DNA of 64,000 bases from Tethya wilhelma (lineage: Eukaryota > Porifera > Demospongiae > Tethyida > Tethyidae): the NCBI GenBank assembly GCA_964030475.1, contig CAXIPT010000006.1, forward strand, positions 2,956,622 to 3,020,621, read 5' to 3'. Shown here piece after piece: positions 1 through 11,251 of this stretch. A program made the position numbers and the translations under genes. The notes beneath the pieces are model-generated. The model searched no databases. It saw nothing but the letters and a program-made list of their open reading frames with translations, and was not told where the DNA came from. Each line of letters opens with the position of its first letter. The stretch's first letter is position 1.

Positions 1-75
1 CAAAATCAAAATCAAAATCAAAAATCAAAAAGCAAAAGCAAAATTCAAAATTACAATCAAAATCAAAAAGCAGAG
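1..75. repeat. CAAAAT-type simple repeat
   Basis: A-rich imperfect array of CAAAAT/CAAAAAT units. The rest of 76-805 holds long T-runs (about 655-760) and no gene I can support. Confidence 0.8.
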
Positions 76-805
76 TGGAAATCATAGTCTTTGGCTTGTC
101 TCTGCACTGCATTAATCTACCCTGACTGACTGCAGCTGTGTGACACAATGCTCATAGTTATAGCAATTTCTGGAGTGAAAAAACTTCTATGTCATTGGGA
201 AAGTTCCCTTTACAGAGAAGTGAAGATGGATCAAGAGTAAATTTCCCTGACGCAGTTTCTTGAAGTTTGTATACCCCACAAAACACCACAGTTTAGTAGC
301 ATAACGACATGAGGTTGGTATGGCACATCAAATATTCTAATTCTTGAGAGTATGCTCTACTAGAAGATGCATGGGGACAGACGTGCACATGAACATGTAC
401 AATACGTATAGAAATACTCACAAACACCATAATCACTTTGAAATGTAGTTTGTAGTGAGTTTTTTTGTGTGTAGTTTTATTATTCGGGAGTTTTTTGTTG
501 TTGTTGTTTTGTTGTTTTTTGGTTTTTTTTTAATTCCTATGTCCAAGTGTGTGACAAACACAGGGCCGGGCGTGTACAATATATAAATACTCACAAATAC
601 CATATGATCACACTTCAAAATGTTTTTATAATGTTTTTTTTTTTGGAATGGTGTGTGTCTGTGTGCATGTTTTTTTTTGTTGTTGTTGTTGTTATTTTTT
701 TTGTTTTTTTGTTTTTTTTTTTTTTTTTTTTGTTTTTTTGTTTTTTTTTCTCCTTTTCTTTAATTCTTATGTCCATGTGTGTGTGTGGAGGTGTGAGGGG
801 TGCAT

Positions 806-2222
806 TTAGGTGACGGCAGGACAGGCCTTTAGTCTCCACCTGTGCTTTGCCTCCACCTTCTCCTGCCACTCTCCTTCCATTTTCTTTAGTGCTTTCTCAT
901 CTCCCCAGATTTCAAACCACCATCTTGTGACGTCTCGGTCGGTGAATTTGTCATGTCTCTTCTTGTACTTCTTGATCACCAGGACGTCGAGTTTGAAAAT
1001 TCGAATGGCTTTCTTGACAAAAGCTTTTGTTGTTGTTTTAGCTGCTCCATAGACTTTACGAACACCAGTTCTGAGCTCACGAAGAAACTCTTTTTTAGAG
1101 GATTCTGCACATAGGAACCATATTACTTGTGGTAATGTATATATCCACATGTTTTAGCTAGCTAATATTGAATACTGTCCATTAGCCTTGTCCCCAGGCC
1201 CCTCCCTCCAAACATTAGGAGGAGCGTGGGACGAAGCTAATGTTTAACCAATGTTTAACCATGTACAGCTGACTGACTTACTTGGCTCATTTTGGTCATT
1301 CATTTCATCACATGTGAAGTAAGCGTCACTTTCGTCATCTGAGGCCACTTGTGGCAATGGCTGTGGGTCATCAGGTTCATCATCACTGTTTGCTAGAGAT
1401 GCATAGTGATATAGTGGACAAAAGGAAAACGATCTAAAAAATAATATTTGCAAAAAAATTCTCAATTTCTCACCATCATCAAAATGACATTGTGTTTCTT
1501 GAGAACCTTTCTTCTCTAAAAGTACAATGAATTGTATTATTAAAGTGCATACTCTCCAACTCTATTTATTGCACATGTATGCAGTTACATAAATAATGAT
1601 AGTTACCTGTTGGTTTCCATTTGTTCCAACCTGTTAAAATATTTAAAAAAAACCTCTAATTTTCTGTTGTACTATAATAGCTAGTGTGGGTTTAAATTCT
1701 AAAACCAAACCAACTGATATTAATTTACCCATGTCACTAATTTTGTTGCGTGTTTCCTTTGCTTGCTTATCTACTCCCAAGTCCACTGTTTGACTTTCAA
1801 GAGCCTTAGTCAGATTTTCAAAGCAAGCGTAGTCGTGGTGGGGTCCATCTGGTGTCCATTGTACCCATTTGTTCAGCATGTCTGAGAGATACAAGACTGG
1901 GTTCTCGCGATGATAGTCGATGTTGTCCAGTTCATTTCGCTTAAATCCCAGCCTAAGACCAATCTGTTTCCATTTGGAGGCGTATGGAGCTAAGATCTCC
2001 ACTAACGCTGCAACATGGCTTTCCTCTACCCTTGCACCTACAATTATTGACAATCGTATTAGCAATAATATTGTGACATGTGGATGATTGAGATGATTGA
2101 GATGATTGAGATGATTCATTTGTTCCTTAACCATTACATTATCAACACAATGTTGGGTTAACTCAATAATTATTGTACTCGGACATACTTTCAATCTGAA
2201 AACCTTGAGGTTCTTTCTCCAT
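806..2222 (-). CDS. death-domain protein, six exons
   Basis: Minus-strand gene; exons (5' to 3') 2189-2222, 1729-2037, 1607-1630, 1474-1515, 1282-1392, 806-1104. All junctions are GT-AG, phases agree, and the sum is 819 nt, giving 272 aa. Exon 2 (about residues 12-114) encodes a death domain: AALVEILAPYASKWKQIG, then a helix around RNELDNIDYHRENP and a conserved Trp in LNKWVQW. An acidic linker follows (SDDEPDDPQPLP, ASDDESDAYF). The last exon is Lys/Arg-rich with a Trp-rich patch (RWWFEIW). Death domains mediate homotypic assembly of signalling platforms, and sponges are known for many of them; the partner here is unknown. I recognise no catalytic domain. The start at 2222 is the first ATG in frame, and a further 5' exon is possible. 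Confidence 0.8.
1181..1241. repeat. short hairpin element (TAGCCTTGTCCCCAG type)
   Basis: Imperfect palindrome of about 61 bp in the last intron of the death-domain gene. The left end ATTAGCCTTGTCCC pairs with the right end GGGACGAAGCTAAT. A related hairpin lies at 15575-15647, so this is probably a small dispersed MITE-like family. Confidence 0.55.
2086..2116. repeat. 9-bp tandem repeat GATTGAGAT
   Basis: Three to four units of a 9-bp repeat in intron 1 of the death-domain gene. Confidence 0.8.
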
Positions 2223-2289
2223 CTTAACTGATTGAATCCTCATTCAACCTGTTATAGCTATACGAGATCGGTCCAGTTTTATACCCTAG

Positions 2290-3060
2290 TAAGCAATTCT
2301 TGTGGGTGTGGTTTTATAACAATATTCATTTTTCCTGCATACATAACATTTTCAGCAAAATTGCGCAATAATGCCAACTCAACTGTATGTACTTCTTGTG
2401 AGGGCTATACTGTACTACTGTATTTGGTCATTTTATGTAAGGGACAGTACCAGAAAATTTCCCTTCTGTATTTGAATCAACATCTTCAGCTGAATGAATA
2501 CTTTCAGCAAGTTAGATTAAATTCTGAAGTGAAATGATTTGTATGAGGTCAGCATTTGTATGCTTCAGATTTTTTTTTTTCACCTTTAAATCATGTAGTA
2601 CAAGTCTTTAGAAAAAGCTTTTTCTTGTTCAACTCACAACTGCAAGTCTTTGTGATATGGTAACTATTTTCACATGTGCACTACAGTGTGTGATCTAATA
2701 TTGATCTGTAACAATATTCATAATTATTTCTTGTGCATGCTAAACACTTCAGCTAATAACATTGTGCAACAAAAATTATCCCCCTATGTTTGAACAGATG
2801 GTCATTGCTGCTTTGGTTCAGTTTCTGAGAATGAATATCCTTTCAGCAAAAATTTGATTAAATTTTGAATAGAAATGATTTTTGCACGCTTGTCAACATT
2901 TGTATGTATAACAAGCTTATCTTTTTTCACCTATAAAATGCTACAAGGCTTTAGTTAAAAGTTTGAAAACATTTTTATTGTTCAACTGCGAGTTTTAGTG
3001 AAATTTGCTGATTCTGTGGTGACCATTTTCACAAGTGTACTGTACATGTAATTTGCAATA
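2290..3060. repeat. degenerate tandem duplication, non-coding
   Basis: Two diverged copies of a unit of roughly 360-390 bp in the gene-free stretch 2223-3412. Shared landmarks in order: AACAATATTCAT (2317, 2710), TGAATA..CTTTCAGCAA (2494, 2832), AAATGATTT (2532, 2873), TTTTTTCACCT (2575, 2925) and ATTTTCACA(T/A)GTG (2668, 3027). No coding potential was seen. Confidence 0.6.
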
Positions 3061-3412
3061 TTCTTTTTTTCCTGGAAATTTGATTAATCTACCCACATGT
3101 CAAAGTGACATGTGGATAGATAATGGTGTTTGAACTCTACCAACAGAAGATGGCTACATTGAAGTACATAAATTTAGTGCTCAGTTTTAAAACTTTCTAG
3201 CTCTTGATTTTAACACATTTAGGCAGTTAAATGAGAAGATGAAAACAAGTCACTTTGTGTAGTCAAAACTCATTCCTATACTTGTACCTGTATATACTAG
3301 CTACCTGCATATATATATATATATGGTAGAATTACGCTAAATTCCAGCAAGGTACTTCATTTGTGATGTATCAGTTTCATTCATGATTCTGTATTCTTCT
3401 TGTCCCCCTCCC

Positions 3413-3413
3413 N
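3413..3413. other. assembly gap (single N) truncating the kinase gene
   Basis: An N inside CCCTCCC-N-GAGGCGC. Immediately to its right an open coding exon begins without a splice acceptor, so the left and right sequences are probably not contiguous. The leucine-rich-repeat and ROC GTPase exons expected upstream of a COR domain are absent from 1-3412. Confidence 0.75.
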
Positions 3414-4993
3414 GAGGCGCTGCAGAAGAAGGTGGCTGAGGAGGTGGAGATATGTCGTCAGAAGGGAATTCCCCCTGTCCTCAACCAGAAGGAGTTTGCA
3501 GCTCTCGCTGAAGCCATTGAAGACAATGACATCACCGATCCTGAAGAGCTATCGCTAGGTAATGTACAGGTCATGTGACTAACATGTGATGATGGTACAT
3601 ACACAGACTAAGCAGTGTTGTATTAGTAGTAAGCTTTGCTGAGATTGCAAATTGTCTATTAATTGCATCTCAGTCATGTGACCATAATGCTATGCAATGG
3701 GATTTGATCACACGTACCCATTTGCTGACTCAGCAAAGATATCTTCACTGAAACAGCGGCTAATTCTGAACTGCTTTGAGTTTTCATCTATTTGTTGTTT
3801 CATTTTGTTGTTGTTGTTGTTGTTTTTATTTGATTCTGATACTTTCCCCCTCTTGTTCTTGTCCCTATATATATCCAGCTGCCCAGTTTCTCCATGACAA
3901 CGGTGTGTTGCTCCACTACAACGACCATCTCCGTGGTCTCAACAACCTCTACTTCATCGACCCCATCTGGCTGGCCGACATGCTCGCCGAAGTCGTCACG
4001 GTACCAGAGAGACAGAGCTTCGTACACAACGGCATCCTCAAAGAATCCAACGTGGCATTCATCTTTCGCGACAATCGCCGTTTCCCGAGCAAATTCTTCC
4101 ACCAGTACCTCCAACTGTTGGAGCGGTTCGAGATCGCCCTCTCCCTCGGTAACGGACAGCGTCTCATCCCCTCCATGCTCCCGATCCAGAGACCCGTGAT
4201 GAGTTTCGTTGACCCCCCTCCCGTGCCTCGTACGGACAGCGGTGCAAAGGACAAGGAGTACATCATGAAGAAGGACATCCCGATGGGCAGTCAGCGAGAG
4301 AGCCCAAAGAAGACCCCTCGCATCGTCGATGGAATGGAGGTGGTCGAGTACGTGTGCAATTCCGTTCGAAGGAGGTACAACATGGCGTATATTCCGAGCG
4401 GTTTTTGGAGTCGTCTCATCTCTCGTTTGATCATCAATTTGAAGCGATCGGGTCTCATGGAGCAGTCCTACTCTCAGCAAGGTCCTCCGATCATTTACTG
4501 GAGGAGGGGGATCGTTGTGCTACACTCCACTGGACGGTTCTTGGTCGAGTCCATACAGTCTGCTTCGAGTGGTGGGTTGTACTTGTGTGTGTCATGTGAT
4601 TGTCACATGTGTGTTGTTGTGGCTTTACTTCTGAGGAGGAATATTGTTGTTAGCTGTGATTCATATGCTCACTGTCAGTTGGTAGTATATTTATCAAAGT
4701 GCCAGCTCCAATAGCAAAACCTGTAATCTCAAACATACTGACTTATTACTGTTCATGAAATATAAAATGGATGCATTCTTCACCTGGTTACTTTCAGAAA
4801 TGTCTGGTGTGGGTGTTGGTGGGCAGTATTTGGAAGCCTCTGCTGTGTACGTTGGAGAAGGTGTCGAGAAGAACGTCCAAGGACCTCAAGGAGTGGACAT
4901 CACTGTCTGGACCAACAACAATGATTTTGCTGCCATGGGTTACGTTGTCGATCAGATTGACTCCCTTATTGATGAGTGGTTCCCAGGTATGTT

Positions 4994-5051
<58 letters not shown>

Positions 5052-5982
5052 ATCTTATTTTATTGCACAAGACATGCATTTAGTAATTGTATCATGTGAT
5101 CAGTCACGTGATTATCATGTGATAGGTGTATGCCTGAATGACATTGATGTGGCATGCAGGGGAATTGTATTTCTCTTGATATAACTAGCTGTGTCATGTG
5201 ATTATCGTGTGATTATCATGTGATGCTATGAATGTGCAGGTCTGAATGACATTGATGTGGCTGGGGAATTTCTCGTCCAACGTCAAGTGCTGTGGACGGT
5301 TCCTCAGGAGATACTGGACAAGAAAGGAACTGACAAGAAGAAGGACAGTGTGACTAAGAAGAAAGATGCGTGGAACTTACTGCCTGAGGAAGGCCCTGGA
5401 GAGGTGGGTTAATTGTATAGTTGCATGAATTGAATACATGTCCAGTAAATGTTTAATTAATTCTCTTAGCAGCTAGATGTACATACATGTATGTCAGGAA
5501 TTTTTCTCCATGACATTTTTGGAAAAACTACATGTATACATTGCTATTAGAATTAGTAGAGATTGTGATTTTCAATAATGATAATTTTATTATGAAAAGC
5601 ATACTGTAGAAGCTAGGCAATTTTCTTTTGCAAAAGTTTGGAGCAATTTATTGTGTTTAACTTAATTTTATTATATTATTGTTATTCTGATTGTGTATCT
5701 CTAGGCAGTTTTCTTGTGTCACAAAAGTTTGGAGCAATTTATTGTATTGCTGTTATTAATATAATTGGTATCTCTCTACTTACACAGATGGTAATCTTTC
5801 GGTTGGAGAAGTGTGCTACAGAAGCTCTGGTTGGAGACACTATTGAGTGTAAGGACCACAATGTCAGGGTTCCTCTGAGCTATCTTGTTCCAGACATCCT
5901 CCTCACTGAGCTGCCTTCACAACTGACGATTGATACCTCAGTGTTTGAGTTCAACCCAAAGGTAGGCTGTACTACACTCACA

Positions 5983-6065
<83 letters not shown>

Positions 6066-7295
6066 TTCTCTAACATAGGATCCAGCAACCAAACTTGGTC
6101 GTGGAGGAGCAGGTGCTGTCTACAGGGGAAAGTACAGAGGTGAAAATGTCGCCGTGAAAGAGTTCTTGACCATCTCCCAAGCTGAGCACACCGGAGACAC
6201 CCTACCAGCTCCCGGGAGAACAGAGGTGGAGGCTTATGAGGACGAGGAAATGGACTTGCTCTCTTCAGCTGAAGCATTGTACCTCTTCCGGTAAGTAATC
6301 GATACTGCATCTCCATTTCAATGGCGATAGAGTAATTTAGTCGGTTGGGTTCTTCTGTACTTGAGTAGGAAGAATTCTACATAGGATTTTTCTAAGTATA
6401 AGTGAACAAAACTTCTATGTTGTCTAGTTGTAAGTATTGTTAATATTTTTCACCCCTCCCAACCTGCATGGTAATCACATAAGGACTTGCATTAGATGTC
6501 ACTATGTTAGCTCATGGTTGCCATAGAGATATTGCTTACCTGTTGTCGTTGTGAGTTTGACCTTTCATGTAATGTAGTCTATAACTACTGTTACTAGTGT
6601 TTCATCCACTCCCTACCAAATGATTACAGAGACTTGCATCAGAGATAACTACGTTAGCTCATGGTTGCAGTTTTTTTAAAAAAAAAACACAGTCACTGTC
6701 AAATTTCATGTAGTCTAACTACATCTGTAAGTACTGCTAATGCTTTAATATCTGCATGATAATTACAGGGTCTTGCTTCAAGAGGTCACATGGTTGGACT
6801 GCTAACAAATACACAGTCACTGTCATAATGAATTTATTTTTCTTTCACATCGTCTAGCTGTACTGTTACTGTTTCATATTCCACAATTTCACATGATAAT
6901 CACAGGGACCTGCGTCAAGAGGTCACCGTGCTAGCCCAGCTCAGTCATCCCAACATTGTCGCTCTGCTGGGGGTCTCCATCAGACCGATGTGCATGGTGA
7001 TTGAGTTGGCCCCCATGGGGAGTCTCTTCGGGGTCCTCGACAAGAGAGTGGAGGAGATCAAGACGGCCCAGGCACTGCAGGTGATCCCCCGTATGCCGGG
7101 TGGAGTGCTGGGCTATGAGATTTCAACCAGGATGGCTCTACAGGTATGGATAGATGTAGATGTAGATGCACTGGAGCAAGCGTGTGTGCATTTACAGTAC
7201 TTAGTGTACCGTTTTTAAAATGGTTGGTGTTGCTTATGAAAGCTTTGTTTGCTAGGCAATGGCACACACACACATACACATACGTGTACACACGG

Positions 7296-7378
<83 letters not shown>

Positions 7379-10300
7379 TCAACTTGCCTAGAGCCCCCTT
7401 TTGACAATGTTCACATTATCCCTCTCTCCAGGTGGCACTTGCCCTTCGCTACCTCCACAAGAATGGTGTCGTCTATCGTGACCTCAAGTCGGACAACGTC
7501 CTGGTCTGGTCGCTGGACGTGGAGGAACCCATCAACGTCAAGTTGGCTGATTATGGAATTGCTCGCTTCGCTAATCCCGGTGGGGTCAAAGGTGAAGAAG
7601 GAACACCAGGATATTTGGCACCAGAAGCCATACGAAGGAGAGGAGAGGATCAGGCATTTGACGAAAAGGTTGGCATAAAATTTACTCTTCATGCACTAGC
7701 TCTTATCTGTATTTTGTGTGATGTACGTACTGTATGCTTGTATAAACGTGTTCTCATGGTTGCCATAACACACATGTATATACACTTGTCAATCAAATCA
7801 CTTTCAGTTATCGATTAACCTGGGTTTGACCTTATGCACATGTTAATAAATTATAATAAAGTTATTAAGAACACTCATAGGCTCACTGTATCCGTATACT
7901 TTGCATGTGCCTGGTAATACTATAATTATAGCAAAGCTGTATTAAAAGTGTTCATATGTGTGCTTCAGGTTGACATATTCTCCTATGCCATGTTGCTGTT
8001 TGAGCTGCTGACGGGTCAGAGACCTTTCGAGAACCTCTCCACAACCCAGGAGCTCAACACAGCTGTCACCAAGGGAGAGAGACCCGATATCAACGAGGGT
8101 AACGCTGAACCAGCGTTCCCTGGAGTGGTGGACCTGATTTATGACTGTTGGAAGCACACCGCCTCCGAACGACCCTCTGCCAATGAGGTGAGCACACGCT
8201 AGCAAGCAGGTTGCAGTGTGGTGTGTTTTAATTAGAACTTGTGATCTCACTTTACCCACCTAAAGTGTTGTTAAAGTTTTCATGGCTTTCATGTGGACTA
8301 TGTGTTGACATATAAATTATTATATGCAATCTTGAGCTTGTACCTACATAATGTGAAACTTTCATGTGTAGATGAAGTAATACACCACATACTCTGCAAT
8401 CCTTATGTTTCTAACATTTCCAGATTGCCCAACGTATCACAGAGCCTGGTTTCTCCTGTCGCAAGCACACCATTCAACGCTTGAAGGAACACCCTCTCCA
8501 GAAGATAGACACCATCTACGCTCGTCCAGTTCTTGCCGAAGATTTGAGCTCAGGAAGAAAGAGCTACACCCTCTGGACTTGGGCCAAACAAGATGTGGGA
8601 AGAAATTTCTCCATTATCGATGTTCGTAAGGGGGTCTTCAACCTCCCTGAAATTCAGGCCCCCGGGGGAAGGGTCTACTCCATGGCCGCCACTGGGGAGG
8701 TGGAGAAGAGGATATGGATCGGAACAGCTGTGAGTGCATTATTGTGGTAGTATAGCTATAGTATACGTGTACAGTATATTCCTAAAATATAAATTTTGTT
8801 ATGACTACGTATGTGACTTCATTTAGCTTCTGGTAGCTAATCTGTCGGTTTGTTGCTGAAATGTTAGAGGATGGCTGTGTTCCTATAGTATCCAGCCTCT
8901 TTTTTAATAATATGGTCTGAAAGACTGGTTTGTATGACTAAAAATATACACTAGCTACTGACATGTACTTTCTTCTCTCTCTCTCTCTCTCTCTGAAGGA
9001 TTGTGAGATTCAAGTATATGGCTACAAGAGTGTTGGTGAGCCTCAGTGTCTGTGGACCTTCAGTATGAAAGACTCGGTGCTGGCTCTCGACCCTGAACTG
9101 GAAGCTGGACGAGTAAGTAGCATTATTTCATCATTACATCATAGAATTACACAAATAATTAAAAACTTGTAGATTACTTGAAGAAGCATGGCCTATTTCC
9201 CTCTGTTGTCAATAATTTTACAAATTTTAAGACATACCCTCTTTCACTATTTCAATCAGTTAAAGTAATATTTAATAATCTGGTACTAATTACAGGTTAA
9301 GCGAGTTTTTGCCTCCCTAGCCAACGGCACTCTGTGCGTGTTCTCCCGTAAGAGCATCAGCACACAACACGGTCCCACAGGTGACGCCACCCTCAATTCC
9401 GAGGCGTGCACCATCAAGTGCGAAGAGGAACAGTACAAAGCGGAAGCAGAGGACTGGTCAGACCCGCTTATCCTGCGTCTCGGGGAGAGTGGGAAGGCGG
9501 CCAAGTGTATGACGTTTGTCGGGACCGACCAGCTGTGGTGTGGGTGCGGAAACACGATCACCGTTGTCGACAGCATCCAGATGAAAGTGCTCCACAACAT
9601 CCCCGTCTTTGTGAGGAGGATGGCCCTCGTGAACGAGCTCGTTTCCAACGGCACCAAAGTCTGGGGCGTCGGTAGGCAGCTGTCATGCGTCATGGAGTGG
9701 GACGTGAAGACCTTCACCCTCCTGCACATCTTCAACTGCAACAACATCGATCCCACGGACGAGAACATCATCTCTGACCCCCGTCTTGTCGAGGACCTCA
9801 TTGATCCCGAGAGTAGACCCAAAGCGACCACAGTCTCCGAAGGAGTACCCACTGATAAACCCAACAGTAGGACCAAGAGCGAGGGATTCAACGTCTCAAA
9901 CGATCCCGTTGCCATCTCTGTCACTGCAAACACGCCCTTCTCCCAACGCAGCACTCGGAGGACACTCCGAGGAGTCCCCATCCGACCGAGAGTGAAGAAC
10001 ATCAAGGAGAACCAGAAGGGGATGCGGTCTCGGATATCCTCTACGAGGGATCTCGTCCGTCGGCGCCAACAAGGTTCCACTCGCACCACGTCTCTCGTGA
10101 TCGTCGGACACACCCTCTGGGCCGCGAGAGGAATGGGGGACATCATCGTCATCGATATCAAAGGGGACGAAAATCACGGAAAGGTTCTTGCCCGTCTCGC
10201 GACCGAGGACTGTGAGAAGTATGGCAATCGGTCGTACCACAAGTTGGTCCTCGTGGCTGGAGAGTATGTCGCCAGTTCCCAGTGGCTTGAACCTGTCGAT

Positions 10301-10555
10301 ATCCATCGTACCCCGAGAGCCACTCTATCCACACCAGGTGGTGGTGGTGGAGGGGGCGGGGCAGGAGGGGGTGGAGCTTCACCTCAGTTGGGTGGTAGGA
10401 ATGAACTGGGCAGGCACTTTGAGACGCCGCAGATTCGTGCACACCAGGCAATCACGATCTGGGAAGCGTGGAACCACGATAAGATTCACCAGTTTATGTC
10501 CCGGCGTGCTACCATGTTGATGCAGGAGGATCTAGTGGACGACACAAATACGTGA
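3414..10555 (+). CDS. LRRK: LRRK-type Roco kinase, 3' part (COR-kinase-WD40)
   Basis: Twelve exons: 3414-3558, 3879-4571, 4798-4986, 5240-5403, 5788-5961, 6079-6290, 6906-7143, 7432-7668, 7969-8187, 8424-8729, 8999-9112, 9296-10555. All are GT-AG with consistent phases, total 3,951 nt, 1,316 aa to the stop. Residues ~1-440 are COR-like ([20 protein letters not shown]). Residues ~456-760 are a protein kinase: glycine loop [16 protein letters not shown] lysine, catalytic YRDLKSDN, metal-binding DYG in place of DFG, then [10 protein letters not shown] and a C-lobe [19 protein letters not shown] plus YRDLK and the COR-kinase order are LRRK1/2 hallmarks. The C-terminal ~550 residues carry WD40-like blades with a Gly-rich insert near residue 1245. 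Roco proteins couple a ROC GTPase to the kinase through COR; ROC and LRR are lost here at the gap. Whether it is nearer LRRK1 or LRRK2 cannot be told by eye. Confidence 0.92.
4997..5050. repeat. (CT)n(CA)n microsatellite
   Basis: Just after the exon 3 donor of the LRRK gene. Confidence 0.95.
5118..5275 (+). repeat. intronic duplicate of the exon 4 start (LRRK gene)
   Basis: CCTGAATGACATTGATGTGGC at about 5131 in intron 3 repeats the first bases of exon 4 (TCTGAATGACATTGATGTGGC at 5241), including a nearby GGGGAATT..TCTC. The copy is out of frame and unspliced in my model. Confidence 0.75.
5612..5745. repeat. tandem duplicate inside LRRK intron 4
   Basis: CTAGGCAATTTTCTTTTGCA followed by AAAGTTTGGAGCAATTTATT (about 5613-5652) recurs as CTAGGCAGTTTTCTTG..AAAGTTTGGAGCAATTTATT (about 5701-5745). 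Confidence 0.75.
5984..6063. repeat. (CT)n(CA)n microsatellite
   Basis: Fills most of LRRK intron 5, directly before the exon 6 acceptor. Confidence 0.95.
6466..6945 (+). repeat. three decayed copies of an exon start in LRRK intron 6
   Basis: The segment ATGATAATCACAGGGACCTGCG..AGAGGTCACCGTGCTAG at the exon 7 acceptor (6893-6943) is echoed three times upstream, around 6470, 6619 and 6757. Each echo has a diverged TAAT/TTACA, GG/GACTTGC, a GTCA-like stretch and often GTTAGCTCATGG. Spacing is about 135-150 bp. This is a local tandem array whose last unit is the functional acceptor and exon start. Confidence 0.7.
7263..7373. repeat. (CA)n microsatellite
   Basis: Long CA run in LRRK intron 7, with a short interrupted part (ATACGTGTACACACGGG) at the left. 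Confidence 0.95.
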
Positions 10556-10679
10556 TTGTTGTTTAGTCCCACCACCTCTTTTCCGTGTGAGAGTATTATT
10601 ATTTTGTTGAACGTTGAATAATTATTATAAATCTTTGAAAATAATTATTAATGATGTTTGTACAACATTGCACTCGTTT

Positions 10680-10685
10680 AATAAA
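10680..10685 (+). terminator. AATAAA polyadenylation signal of the LRRK gene
   Basis: AATAAA 125 bp after the stop codon. 10556-11240 is otherwise AT-rich 3' flank shared by two convergent genes. Confidence 0.6.
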
Positions 10686-11251
10686 GTACTGTCTTATTCT
10701 AGGTATATTAATTATGCGTATCTTTATTTTTAATTACATCTAGTTTTGTTTGTGGTTTGGCCCTGTATGTTCAAGTGCATCTCTTGAATTCTTGTAATTG
10801 TAATTAATTTTTGTCTTGTGTGTGGTTTTGTGACATAAAAAAGCATATTAGTGTTAAAATTACGGTACCCCCAAAATGGCAATTGCAACCAGGTATACAT
10901 CTAGATCTGTATTGAGCTCTCTCACAGTCAGACAGTTTACCAGCTAGCCTAAAAAGGGCTGGGGTTCTGAATTGTGTATAATTATATAGTAGTTTCACAC
11001 AGATTTGAAGGAAAGTCAATCAGTGTAATAAATATCATAATTGTACTAAGTATAATAATAGATCTAGAGACAGCAATAACAATATATTAATGTTAATAAT
11101 ACAAACAGCATAACATCAAAGTATTTACAAAATAATATTATGTGACACATTATACCCTATTTTATATAGTACTTTACAATGTATTATGTTTAGTATTCTT
11201 ATAGTATAGTTTCTGATGCAGGATCCGTACATTTTTTATCCTTTGCATGTA

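Noticed and set aside
547..869. Phe- and Lys-rich open frames at 547-869
   Set aside because: Translation of poly-T tracts.
7058..7391. His/Thr- and Cys/Val-repeat open frames over (CA)n tracts (also near 5984, 55005, 62840)
   Set aside because: Microsatellite translations with no conserved sequence.
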